In this document: one piece after another, positions 15,946 through 24,938 of the stretch | Layout of the letters: each line of letters starts with the position of its first letter | Numbering within the stretch: the first letter of the stretch is position 1 | Source: Trebonia sp963777905 | GTDB taxonomy: Bacteria > Actinomycetota > Actinomycetes > Streptosporangiales > Streptosporangiaceae | Length of the DNA: 64,000 bases | Direction of reading: 5' to 3' | NCBI GenBank assembly: GCA_963777905.1 | Contig: CAVZSM010000023.1 | Span: 19,730-83,729, forward strand | Made by a program: the position numbers and the translations under genes | The notes under the pieces: model-generated | Databases searched by the model: none | What the model saw: the letters and a program-made list of their open reading frames with translations, nothing else | Told to the model about the DNA's origin: nothing

Positions 15946-17327
15946 ATGACTGACTGGACGGGGCGCACCGCCACGGAGATCGCGGCGGCGGTGCGGGCGG
16001 GCGAGGCGACGGCCGGTCAGGTGATCGCCTGCCACCTGGACCGGATCGCGAGGCTGAACGGGGAGCTAGGCGCCTTCATCCGGGTCAGGGCAGCGGAGGC
16101 GGCCAGCGAGGCCGACGCGGTCGGCAAGCGGGCCGACCTGGCGGAGCTGCCGCTGCCGGAGTCCCGGTAGCGGTCAAGGACGCGGTGCCGGTCGCCGGCG
16201 AGCCGATGCGGATCGGCAGCGCCGCGCTGCCGGACGCGCCGCAAGGCGAGGACCATCCGCTGGTCGCCAGGCTGCGCGCCGCCGGAGCGGTCGTGATCGG
16301 CCTCACCAACCTCCCCGAGCTCGCGATCTACCCGTTCACCGACAGCGCGTTCGGGATCACGCGCAACCCGTGGGACCGGCGGCGCACCGCGGGCGGTTCG
16401 TCGGGCGGGTCGGCGGCCGCGGTCGCCGCGGCGCTGGTGCCGGTCGCGCACGGAACCGATGGCCTTGGTTCCGTCCGCATTCCGGCCGCGGCTTGCGGGC
16501 TGTTCGGCATCAAACCAGGATCCGGAACGGTCCCGGGGTTCCCCGCAACAGGCAACTGGTACGGACTGTCGGAGCGCGGCGTGCTGGCTGGCACCGTCGC
16601 GGACGCGGCCGTCACGCTGGGGGTGATGGCGGGCACCGGGTTCGACCTGGCCGAGCCGTCCCGGCTGCGGATCGCCGTGTCGGTCCGGCCGCCTGGCCCC
16701 GGAATCGTCGTGCACCGCACGTGCGCCGCGGCGGTCCGCCAGTGCGCGCGGCAGCTCGCCGCGCTGGACCACGACGTTCAGGAGGACGATCCGCGCTACC
16801 CCGGGTGGCTCGTCCCTGTCATGCTCTCGTACTGGTTCGCCGGGCCGGCCGCGGATACCGGGCCGTACGCGGGCGCGATGGAACCCCGCACCCGGCGGCA
16901 CGTCCTGGCGGGCCGGGCGGTGCAGCGGGTGCGGCCGCCCGTGGGCAAGGACAGGGACCGGCTGCGGGCGGCCCTGGCTCCGTTCTTCGACCGCCACGAC
17001 GTGCTGGTGATGCCGACGCTGGCCCGGCCGTGCCCGCCCGCCCGGCGCTACGGCGAGCGGTCCTGGCTGCGCAGCGTGGCGATGTCGCTGATGTTCGCCC
17101 CGATGACCGGGGTGTGGAACCTGGCGGGTTTTCCTGCGGCATCGGTGCCGGCCGCCGGCGCCGGCCTGCCCGGCGCGGTGCAGCTCGTGGCCGCTCCCGG
17201 CGGTGAGCAGGCGCTGCTCACGCTCGCCGCCCAGCTCGAGCGGGCACAGCCCTGGCCCAGGCACGCTCCCGGCTACAGCGGCAGCTTAAGGCCCTCGTGG
17301 GAGGCCTCGAAGCCGAGGGATTCATAG
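15946..17327 (+). CDS. Amidase-signature hydrolase, frameshifted
   Basis: About 460 residues after restoring one base. The first frame (TATEIAAAVRAGEATAGQVI...AELPLPE) stops at 16170. The next frame carries on with GVPVAVKDAVPVAGEPM, so a G is missing in the CCGGA at about 16156-16160. The Ser-cisSer-Lys triad is intact: Lys in VAVKDA, Ser residues in TAGGSSGGSAAAVAAAL and GLGSVRIPAAACGLFGIKPG. The reaction would be hydrolysis of an amide bond; the substrate is unknown. The 3' end overlaps the convergent acetyltransferase remnant. Either an assembly indel or a pseudogene. Confidence 0.75.
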
Positions 17328-17558
17328 AACCGGATGGCGTCGGCGCGGCGCTTGTCCGAGGTCAGCTGGACAAGGCCGCAGCCGTCCTGGCGGGCCGCCT
17401 CGATCGCCCACCCGAGCATCGCCCGGCCCAGCCCCTGGCCCCGCCACGGCGCCGCGACCCGGACGCCCTCGATCTGCGCCCGGCGCATGCTCATCGTCTG
17501 CCAGCAGCGCCACGATCCGCGCCAGCTCGTCGCGCCGCGCGTCCCTGAAGATCATCAC
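17273..17558 (-). pseudogene. GNAT acetyltransferase with an internal deletion
   Basis: The N-terminus (IFRDARRDELARIVALLADD) and the C-terminal half (RRAQIEGVRVAAPWRGQGLG, ending FYESLGFEASHEGLKLPL) of one GNAT enzyme are present but in different frames. The family normally has about 45-55 residues between them: the beta2-beta4 core, VAELDGEVVGTLQL-like. Here only a few bases near 17485-17495 separate the two parts. This is a real internal deletion plus frame change, not a single-base error. The acetyl-CoA motif (RGQGLG) survives, but the fold cannot be complete. Confidence 0.75.
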
Positions 17559-17577
17559 GTAACCTCACCCTAGCGGG

Positions 17578-17608
17578 TTGCATGATCATGCAGTAGTATG
17601 CATATACT
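17578..17608 (+). promoter_or_regulatory. argG promoter with an ARG-box-like operator
   Basis: A -35 candidate TTGCAT (17578-17583) and a -10 TATACT (17603-17608) are 19 bp apart. The -10 ends 6 nt before the GTG start, so the transcript is probably leaderless. Overlapping them are a perfect 14-bp palindrome TGCATGATCATGCA (17579-17592) and CATGCAGTAGTATGCATA (17587-17604). The latter resembles the streptomycete ARG box, the site of the arginine repressor ArgR. Confidence 0.65.
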
Positions 17609-17614
17609 TTCAGT

Positions 17615-19063
17615 GTGTCTAAGGTGCTGAACTCTCTCCCTGTCGGTGAACGGGTCGGGATCGCCTTCTCCGGCGGCCTCGACACCTCGGTAGCGGTCGC
17701 GTGGATGCGCGAGAAGGGCGCCGTGCCGTACACCTACACCGCCGATATCGGCCAGTACGACGAGCCTGACATCGAGTCGGTGCCCGGGCGCGCGGCGGAG
17801 TACGGGGCGGAGCTGGCCCGCCTGGTCGACTGCCGTGAGGCGCTCGTCGAGGAAGGTCTCGCCGCGCTGGCCTGCGGCGCGTTCCACATCCGGTCCGGCG
17901 GCCGCGCCTACTTCAACACCACCCCGCTCGGGCGGGCGGTCACCGGCACCCTGCTGGTGCGCGCGATGCTCGAGGACGGCGTGCAGATCTGGGGAGACGG
18001 CTCCACCTTCAAGGGCAACGACATCGAGCGCTTCTACCGGTACGGCCTGCTGGCCAACCCGAGCCTGCGGATCTACAAGCCGTGGCTGGACGCCGACTTC
18101 GTCAGCGAACTCGGCGGCCGCAAGGAGATGTCCGAGTGGCTGCTCGACCGCGGCCTGCCGTACCGGGCGAGTACGGAGAAGGCGTACTCCACCGACGCGA
18201 ACATCTGGGGCGCCACCCACGAGGCCAAGTCGCTCGAGCGCCTCGACGCGAGCATCGAGATCGTCGAGCCGATCATGGGCGTGCGGTCCTGGGACCCCGC
18301 GGTCGAGATACCCGCCGAGGACGTCGAGATCGGCTTCGAGCAGGGGCGGCCGGTGACGATCAACGGCAAGCCGTTCGGCTCGGCCGTGGACCTCGTCCAG
18401 GAGGCCAACGCGATCGGCGGCCGGCACGGCCTCGGCATGTCGGACCAGATCGAGAACCGGATCATCGAGGCCAAGAGCCGGGGCATCTACGAGGCGCCCG
18501 GCATGGCGCTGCTGCACGCGGCGTACGAGCGACTGGTGAACGCCATCCACAACGAGGACACGATCGCCAGCTATCACAACGAGGGGCGGCGGCTCGGCAG
18601 GCTGCTCTACGAGGGCCGCTGGCTGGACCCGCAGGCGCTGATGCTGCGCGAGTCGCTGCAGCGCTGGGTCGGCACGGCGGTCACCGGCGAGGTGACGCTG
18701 CGGCTGCGCCGCGGCGAGGACTACTCCGTCCTTGGCACCACGGGACCGGCGTTCAGCTACCACCCCGACAAGCTGTCCATGGAGCGGACCGAGGCCCCCG
18801 CGTTCGGGCCCGCCGACCGGATCGGCCAGCTGACCATGCGCAACCTCGACATCGCTGACTCGCGGGCGAAGCTCGAGCAGTTCGTCGCGATCGGCATGAT
18901 CGGCACCCCGCATCCGGCGTTTATCGGCGCGGCGCAGGCGGCCTCGACGGGGCTGATCGGCGCGCTGCCCGAGGGCGGCGCCGACGCGATCGCCGCCCGG
19001 GACAGGGAGGCCGACGCCGAAGAGATGCTCGACCGCGCCGCGATGGAGTCCGGCACCGACTGA
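17615..19063 (+). CDS. argG: Argininosuccinate synthase
   Basis: A 482-residue enzyme that joins citrulline and aspartate with ATP to form argininosuccinate in arginine synthesis. The P-loop-like ATP pyrophosphatase motif is AFSGGLDTSVAV at residues 17-28. Further conserved pieces are YFNTTPLGRA, GDGSTFKGNDIERFYRYG and TDANIWGATHEAKSLE. The length puts it in the longer ArgG class, as in E. coli, rather than the ~400-residue class most actinomycetes keep with argH. It stands alone, outside an arg cluster. No ribosome-binding site precedes the GTG, in line with a leaderless mRNA. Confidence 0.95.
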   Translation: MSKVLNSLPVGERVGIAFSGGLDTSVAVAWMREKGAVPYTYTADIGQYDEPDIESVPGRAAEYGAELARLVDCREALVEEGLAALACGAFHIRSGGRAYFNTTPLGRAVTGTLLVRAMLEDGVQIWGDGSTFKGNDIERFYRYGLLANPSLRIYKPWLDADFVSELGGRKEMSEWLLDRGLPYRASTEKAYSTDANIWGATHEAKSLERLDASIEIVEPIMGVRSWDPAVEIPAEDVEIGFEQGRPVTINGKPFGSAVDLVQEANAIGGRHGLGMSDQIENRIIEAKSRGIYEAPGMALLHAAYERLVNAIHNEDTIASYHNEGRRLGRLLYEGRWLDPQALMLRESLQRWVGTAVTGEVTLRLRRGEDYSVLGTTGPAFSYHPDKLSMERTEAPAFGPADRIGQLTMRNLDIADSRAKLEQFVAIGMIGTPHPAFIGAAQAASTGLIGALPEGGADAIAARDREADAEEMLDRAAMESGTD

Positions 19064-19144
19064 CCTGCCCTGGGCCGGCGACACGCACGGCCTTGTGCGC
19101 ATTTGCGATGTTGCGCCCGTTGCTGCTGTGTAGCATCTCGACCC

Positions 19145-20167
19145 GTGCGGCAGATTATCGCCAGGCATGACGCGGACGCGGACACCTCACCCGAGGCCGG
19201 GCCATGCGGGAAGCGGCCGATTCCGCTGTCGCGCGCCGGGATCATCGGCGTCGCGGCGGCCTGCGCGGTGCTGGCGGCGGGCGGCCTCGCCGCGGCCAGC
19301 CTGACTGGCGGCGGCTCGGGCAGCAGCGCGCGCCAGGCCGACGTCAAGAACGTCGCCGTCGGCGGCACAGGTGCCGGCGCCGGCAACGCGGCGGCGGCGA
19401 TGCCGCAGGTCGCGGCCGGCCCCCGGATGGCCGTGATGCCGAAGGCCACGACCAGTTCGCCGGCCGCCGCGCGGTCAGGCAGTCCCGTCGCGAGCGCGCC
19501 GGCCGGCGGCGTGTCCGCCACCTGCACGCACCCGTCGTTCGTGACGTCCGATCAGTACGGCATGTGGAACCAGTCCCCCTACTTCGTCTACAACGACATG
19601 TGGGGGATCAGCGGGTACAGCGTCAGCCAGACCCTCTCCGCCTGCTCGTACGGCAACTGGTACGTCACCGCCACGATGAACAACGACAACGGCGACGGGC
19701 ACGTGAAGACGTACCCGAACTCGCACAGGGACTGGGACAGCGAGCCGGCCATATCGTCGCTGCAGTCGGTCACCAGCACGTTCGCGGAGACGAGCCCTGG
19801 CACCGGGATCTATGAGGACGCGTACGACATCTGGCTCAACGGCATCGCGGACTCAGGCTCGACCGAGGTCATGATCTGGACGGAGAACCACGGCCAGGTG
19901 CCGTCAGGTAACCAGGTGGCGACCGTCACCCTGGACGGGCGGTCCTGGGCGGTCTGGAAGGACGGCAGTTACATCGCGTTCGTCGCCGGCTCGAACTTCA
20001 CCTCGGGGACCATGAACCTGCTCACGTTCTTCCAGTGGATCATGAACCAGGGCTGGATCCCTGGCAACTCCACGCTGGGCCAGGTGGACTACGGCGTAGA
20101 ACTCGTCTCGACGAACGGCGTGCCCGCGACCTTCTCCTTCAGCAACTTCTCGGTCAGCGCGAGCTAG
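19145..20167 (+). CDS. Secreted or membrane-anchored GH12-family glucanase-like protein
   Basis: About 340 residues. A hydrophobic export segment (about residues 35-58, GIIGVAAACAVLAAGG) is followed by an Ala/Ser/Gly-rich linker to about residue 125 and then a GH12-type domain. GH12 landmarks: AYDIWL, TEVMIW (its Glu is the expected nucleophile), DGRSWAVWK and GVELVST (its Glu is the expected acid/base). Activity on beta-glucan or xyloglucan is inferred. The GTG at 19145 has TAGCAT 8 nt upstream; a TTG at 19103 would add a Cys-rich stretch and is rejected. The final codons overlap the opposing PrpD-like gene by 4 nt. Confidence 0.8.
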   Translation: MRQIIARHDADADTSPEAGPCGKRPIPLSRAGIIGVAAACAVLAAGGLAAASLTGGGSGSSARQADVKNVAVGGTGAGAGNAAAAMPQVAAGPRMAVMPKATTSSPAAARSGSPVASAPAGGVSATCTHPSFVTSDQYGMWNQSPYFVYNDMWGISGYSVSQTLSACSYGNWYVTATMNNDNGDGHVKTYPNSHRDWDSEPAISSLQSVTSTFAETSPGTGIYEDAYDIWLNGIADSGSTEVMIWTENHGQVPSGNQVATVTLDGRSWAVWKDGSYIAFVAGSNFTSGTMNLLTFFQWIMNQGWIPGNSTLGQVDYGVELVSTNGVPATFSFSNFSVSAS

Positions 20168-20921
20168 CTGGCGCTGAACAGCGCGAACAGGCCGCGGCGC
20201 CCGTCGAGCGGCTCGGCGGGCCCCGTGAAGCCCTCCCGGGCGAGCAGCGCGGCCTCGACCGCGTTAAAGGCGGCCTTCCCGGCCTGGAGCGGCCCGGCTT
20301 CGGTGCCGGCCGCGGCGCGCAGCCCCGCCGCCTGGGTGGCGCAGACGCCAAGGGCGTTGCGCAACTGGTCTTCCGGCAGTCCGAGCATCACACCGGCCGC
20401 CAGGCCGGCGCCGATGCCGGCCGCCACGGTCGGCACCGACCACCCGGCCCCGGCGACACCATCAAGCCCCGACTCGACGAGCGCCGCGGCCTCAAGCCCG
20501 GCGGCGACGGCCGCGAGACAGTCATCCCCGAGCGCCCTGGCGGCAGCGCAGACCACCATCGCCACCGTCGGATCGTCCGACGCTGGCGCGGCGACCGCCG
20601 CGGCACCCGTCACCCACGCCGTCAGCGCCGCCCCAGCAGGCAGCGCCGCGCTCCCCGGCCGCCCCGCCGGGCCGGCCTGTCATCGGCGTCCCGGAGCTGT
20701 CCTGCCTGGGCAGGCGACAGATCGCCGTCCACCAGGTGCCCCGCCCGGGCGGGCGCCGCGCCATCGGCGTCCACCGGGCGCAGGGCGCGCAGCAGGGTGC
20801 GCGCGGCGGCGATGCCCTGCTGCGCCGTGACGGCGGCGGTAAAGCGGGCCAGCGCCCGCACAGCCGGGAGCGTGGACGCGGGCCGCCCCGCCAGGGCGAG
20901 CAGCCGGTCGGTTGCGCTGAC
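20164..20921 (-). pseudogene. Second MmgE/PrpD-like protein, frameshifted
   Basis: The C-terminal part (about 150 residues) reads TAWVTGAAAVAAPASDDPTV..., with VPTVAAGIGAGLAAGVMLGL and KAAFNAVEAALLAREGFTG, which match the helical domain of MmgE/PrpD proteins. Its N-terminal part (ATDRLLALAGRPASTLPAVR) lies in another frame, fused in frame to the end of the upstream PrpD gene. The frames meet in a G/C-rich run at about 20640-20690, where one base appears to be missing. No start codon is evident at the junction (about 20921). It may be an indel-damaged separate gene or a two-module protein. Confidence 0.55.
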
Positions 20922-22358
20922 CTGGGTGGGGGTGGGCGCAGGGCGCCGGGGGTGTGACGCCGCGTCGTTCGGTGCCGCTTTCTGGTGCCGACTGGACGCG
21001 GTGAACACCCCCAAGCCCGACGCCTCCACGGAAGGGCGCAAAGCGGTGAGCAGGCCTGTCAGGTCGGGGGCCCCGGGGAGGTTATCGACTGCATCGCGGA
21101 TGCGGTCCGCGGCGCCGTCGCCCAGGACTGGAGTCACCAGCGCCTGGACCTTGTCCTGGAGTTCGTCGTCGGTGAGCGGGCGGGCGATGCTGCCTCGGGT
21201 GTGCTCGGTGCGGATTTCCACGGGGTCGGCCGAGCGGGTTTCGATCCGCAGCACCGCCGCGTCACGCGCCACGCCGGGATCCGGGTCCAGGGTGATCAGG
21301 CCGCGCAGCCTGGCTACCTCCGGCGCCGTGGCCGCCGCGTCGCTGAACTCAGTCAGCCCGGCGCGGCCGAACCGCAGGCCGACGGCCACGCCGTGCCGGG
21401 CGCTGAACCTCGATCGCAGGCCGTCGGCGGGGTGGAGGGTGCCCATGAGTTCGGGGACGAGCGGGTGGCAGCGCAGCGTGATCGCGGTGATCTCCGCCGG
21501 GTCGATCCGGCCGGAGACGGCGATCGCCGCGTCCATCGCGGGGTGCGCGACCACGCCGCACGGATAGGTCTTGAAGCTGTTCAGCTCGAGCTCCCAGCCG
21601 CGGCCGAGCGCGCCGCGGTCCACCGCCGCGGCGAGCACCTCGAGGACGCCGCCCGGGCCCAGCGGGTCGGCCGGCCCGGCCAGCCCCGCCGCCGCCAGCC
21701 GCGCCGCGAGCACGCCGTTCGCGGCCGCCTTGCCCGCGTGCAGCGGCTTGGTCATCGAGCCGAACGCCTCACGGTGCCCGAGCGTCATCGTCGCGGCCAG
21801 CGACAGCGCCCGGCTGGCCGCTTCCGCGTCCAGGCCGAGCAGCGCCGACGCGGCGACCGCGGCGCCGAACACGCCGCAGGTCCCGGTGATGTGCCAGCCG
21901 TGGTCGTAATGCGCGGGCGAGATCGCGTTGCCGATCCGCAGCTGCGCCTCGCAGCCGACGGCGAACGCGCCGAGGAACTCCGCGCCGGACGGCGCCGTCT
22001 CCTGGGCCAGCGACAGCACCGTCGCCAGCGCCGCCGCGCCGGGGTGGATGACCGTCGCCAGGTGCGTGTCGTCGAAGTCGTCCAGGTGCGCGGCGGTGCC
22101 GGTGACCAGCGCGCCCCAGTACGGGTCCAGCGTGCGCGCCAGGCCGGGGACCTGGACGTCGCCGGCGCTCCCCTGCTCCGCCGCGGCGGCGAGCAGGACC
22201 GTCACGGCCGGCGACCCGGCCGCCGAGGCTGCGGTGCCGAGCACGTTGAGCAGCGTACGGCGGGCCGCGCGGGACACCTCCGGCGGCAGCGGGCTGGCCG
22301 CGGCGTCCAGCATCGCCGCGCAGAAGTCGGTCGTGACGGATCCCGTCGTGGCAGGCAT
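20622..22358 (-). CDS. MmgE/PrpD-family protein (2-methylcitrate dehydratase/cis-aconitate decarboxylase-like)
   Basis: The first ~455 residues are a complete MmgE/PrpD protein: an N-terminal helical domain with HLDDFDDTHLATVIHPGAA (active-site region), GWHITGTCGVFGAA and KPLHAGKAAANGVLAA, then a lid domain with NSFKTYPCGVVAHP. These enzymes dehydrate 2-methylcitrate or related tricarboxylates. The frame then runs on for 123 residues with no stop and includes the beginning of a second PrpD-like protein. The true C-terminus is therefore uncertain, probably near 20990. ATG at 22358; divergent from the FtsX-like permease. Confidence 0.8.
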   Translation of the reverse strand: MPATTGSVTTDFCAAMLDAAASPLPPEVSRAARRTLLNVLGTAASAAGSPAVTVLLAAAAEQGSAGDVQVPGLARTLDPYWGALVTGTAAHLDDFDDTHLATVIHPGAAALATVLSLAQETAPSGAEFLGAFAVGCEAQLRIGNAISPAHYDHGWHITGTCGVFGAAVAASALLGLDAEAASRALSLAATMTLGHREAFGSMTKPLHAGKAAANGVLAARLAAAGLAGPADPLGPGGVLEVLAAAVDRGALGRGWELELNSFKTYPCGVVAHPAMDAAIAVSGRIDPAEITAITLRCHPLVPELMGTLHPADGLRSRFSARHGVAVGLRFGRAGLTEFSDAAATAPEVARLRGLITLDPDPGVARDAAVLRIETRSADPVEIRTEHTRGSIARPLTDDELQDKVQALVTPVLGDGAADRIRDAVDNLPGAPDLTGLLTALRPSVEASGLGVFTASSRHQKAAPNDAASHPRRPAPTPTQVSATDRLLALAGRPASTLPAVRALARFTAAVTAQQGIAAARTLLRALRPVDADGAAPARAGHLVDGDLSPAQAGQLRDADDRPARRGGRGARRCLLGRR

Positions 22359-22471
22359 GGCCCAACCGTACGGCCGGACGTGGTCATGGTGCTATCACCA
22401 CATTTCTCTCGCCGGGTGGCATCCTGGCGCCCGCGGGCCCGCGGCGGGCACGCTGCCGTGGGGAGGTAGTA

Positions 22472-24904
22472 GTGGACGCGCTCGGCTTGCTGCTCCGCGC
22501 CAGGCTGCGCCGCTGGCGCGGCTGGGTCTCGCTGTGCCTGCTCGCCGGGCTGCTGTCCGGGCTCACGCTTGCCGCGGTCTCCGCAGGCCATCGGACCGCG
22601 ACGGCGTTTCCCCAGTTCGTGGCGGCGCACGGCTACGACGCGCTCGTGATCAGCGCGGCGCCGATGCCCGGGCTGGCGAAACTGCCCGGCGTGGCCTCGG
22701 TGACGCTGATGCACCAGTTCGCGACCGGGACGCCGGCGTGCTCGTGCGCGCGGCCCATTAACCCCACGGACTTCGACCTGACCGAGGTGGCGCCGGCGGA
22801 CCTCCCGCGGATGGTCAAGCTGGTGGCCGGGCGGATGCCCAGCCAGAACTCGCCCGACGAGGTGCTGGCGTCGTTCCGGCTGCAGCAGGACATCGGCGTC
22901 GGCGTCGGCACCGTCATCCGGGTGCCGCTGTACTCGGCGGCGCAGCAGGGCGCGTACCTGAGCGGCGCCGCGGTCACGCCGGCCGGAGGGACGGTCACGC
23001 TGCGGGTAGTCGGCATCGAGGCCGCCGAAGCCGAATTCCCCTTCGCCGCCACCCCCTCCTACACCGTGTACACCACCACGGCGTTCGCCAGGCTGCACGC
23101 CGGGCGGACCGCGGGCGTCGCGTTCTCCTTCGTGCGGCTGCGCGGCGGGGCGGCGGCGTTCCCCCGGTTCGAGGCGGGGGCGCGCGCGGCCGGGGCGTTC
23201 TCCGTGTCGGACGCGGACACCGCGGTCGGCTCGATCGGCACGTCGATCTGGCCTCAGGTCCTGGGCTGGTGGCTGCTGGCCGGGCTGACCGCGCTGGCCG
23301 GGATGGTGGTGCTAGCGCAGGCGCTCTCCCGGCAGGCCGAGGCCGACGCCGAGCCGTTTGGCACCTATCGCGCCCTGGGCGCGACCTGGCGGCAGGTCGC
23401 CGCCGTGGGCATGATCGCGACGCTGCTCGTCGCGGTGGCGGGCGCGGTCATCGGGACGGGACTGGCCGTCCTGCTGTCGCCGCTGACACCGGTGGGCCTG
23501 GCGCGAATCGCCGAGCTGTCGAGCGGCTTCACGTTCGACACCGTTGTGCTGGCCCCCGGGGCCGGCGTCGCCGTCCTGGCCGTGCTGGCCCTGGGCACCT
23601 GGCCGACGGTCAGGACCGCCCGGCGCGCCGTGCGCGGCGACGGCGACGCGGCGCGTGTCCTCCGGCCGTCGCGGACCAGGGTGCTGCTGGCCAGTGCCGG
23701 GGCGCCGCCGAGCGCGCTCATCGGAGTCGGGAACGCCCTGGAACGCGGCCACGGGCGGGCCGCCGTCCCGGCGCGGACGGCGCTGCTCGGGTCGGTGCTC
23801 GCCGTGACGGCGCTGTCGGCGGCAGCGGTGTTCGGCGCCAGCCTCGGGCATCTGACCAGCACGCCCGCCCTCTACGGGCAGTGGTACGACGCGTGGTTCT
23901 CGCCGAGTGGCTCAAGCCAGGCCAGCGCAGCCCAGTTCTCTGCGCTCGTGACCACCCTGGAGCATGATCCGGACATAACGGACATCGCCATAGGCGGCGG
24001 CGGTGGCGTCATGATCGACGGGCGGGTTGTCAGCGCGCTGGCGGGCGCGGCGCTCCGCGGTCCGTTCCCGCTCGTCGCGTCCGTCGGGCGGCTGCCGCGC
24101 ACCACGTCCGAGGTGGCGCTCGGCGCGACCACCCTGCGCCAGCTCGGCGCGCATGTCGGGTCGGACGTGCGGGTCATGGTCCAGCAGCCGACGGGCGGCA
24201 GCCGCACCTCCTGGTACCGGGTGACCGGAACCATGGTGTTCGCGCCCAGCGACGGCACCGGGGGCCTCGGCACGGGTGCGATCTTCACCCTCGACGGCCT
24301 GCTGACCCCGTCCTGCGGGCGGCTCCCGGCCGGCGCCGCCCAGAACGCGTGCCGGCTGCGCACCGTCTTCGGCGCAGGCGGGGAGATCCTGGTCACTACC
24401 GTGCCCGGGCCACGCGGCCAGGCCGACCTGGCCAGGCTCGCCCTCGCCTATCCGGCGGAGACCAACCTCCCCTATCCCCCGACCAGCCTGCTCAACTTCG
24501 GGGAGGTGAACTTCCCGCTGCTGTTCGGGCTGGCGGTGGCGCTGTTCGGCGCGGCCACGCTGGTGCACGCCCTCGTGGTGAGCGTTGGCAGGCGCCGCCG
24601 GGACACCGGGCTGCTCAAGGTGCTCGGGTTCGTCCGCCGCCAGACGGCGTTCGCGATGTCGTGGCAGACCACGACCGTCGCGGTGGTCGGGCTCGTCGTG
24701 GGGCTGCCGCTCGGGATCGCGGCCGGGCGGCTCGGCTGGGACCTGTTCGCCGGCTACGTCGGGTTCGTGGCGGTTCCTGTCGTGGTCGCCTGGGGCCTGA
24801 TCGCGCTCTCGGCGGGCACGATCGCGGTCGCGAACCTGCTCGCCGCCGGGCCGGCGATCGCCGCGGCGCGGATCCGCCCGGCCGCCGCGCTGCGAGCCGA
24901 ATGA
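22472..24904 (+). CDS. FtsX-like ABC transporter permease (MacB/LolE type)
   Basis: An 810-residue membrane protein with two FtsX-like permease repeats. One N-terminal helix (about residues 17-37) precedes a large extracytoplasmic domain. A three-helix block lies at about 265-380, a second extracytoplasmic domain at about 440-660, and the final three helices at 670-800. The coupling-helix region reads YRALGATWRQVA in the first repeat and LKVLGFVRRQTAF in the second. The partner ATPase is not adjacent, which is unusual. GTG at 22472 with GGAGG upstream. The substrate is unknown; the family moves lipids, peptides or drugs or transmits mechanical signals. Confidence 0.85.
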   Translation: MDALGLLLRARLRRWRGWVSLCLLAGLLSGLTLAAVSAGHRTATAFPQFVAAHGYDALVISAAPMPGLAKLPGVASVTLMHQFATGTPACSCARPINPTDFDLTEVAPADLPRMVKLVAGRMPSQNSPDEVLASFRLQQDIGVGVGTVIRVPLYSAAQQGAYLSGAAVTPAGGTVTLRVVGIEAAEAEFPFAATPSYTVYTTTAFARLHAGRTAGVAFSFVRLRGGAAAFPRFEAGARAAGAFSVSDADTAVGSIGTSIWPQVLGWWLLAGLTALAGMVVLAQALSRQAEADAEPFGTYRALGATWRQVAAVGMIATLLVAVAGAVIGTGLAVLLSPLTPVGLARIAELSSGFTFDTVVLAPGAGVAVLAVLALGTWPTVRTARRAVRGDGDAARVLRPSRTRVLLASAGAPPSALIGVGNALERGHGRAAVPARTALLGSVLAVTALSAAAVFGASLGHLTSTPALYGQWYDAWFSPSGSSQASAAQFSALVTTLEHDPDITDIAIGGGGGVMIDGRVVSALAGAALRGPFPLVASVGRLPRTTSEVALGATTLRQLGAHVGSDVRVMVQQPTGGSRTSWYRVTGTMVFAPSDGTGGLGTGAIFTLDGLLTPSCGRLPAGAAQNACRLRTVFGAGGEILVTTVPGPRGQADLARLALAYPAETNLPYPPTSLLNFGEVNFPLLFGLAVALFGAATLVHALVVSVGRRRRDTGLLKVLGFVRRQTAFAMSWQTTTVAVVGLVVGLPLGIAAGRLGWDLFAGYVGFVAVPVVVAWGLIALSAGTIAVANLLAAGPAIAAARIRPAAALRAE

Positions 24905-24938
24905 GCGCCATCGTCCCCGCTGTCACTAGGGTGGGGGC

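Noticed and set aside
20035..21567. 510-codon plus-strand frame across the PrpD region
   Set aside because: Arg/Ala/Ser-rich antisense shadow of the PrpD genes with no domain.
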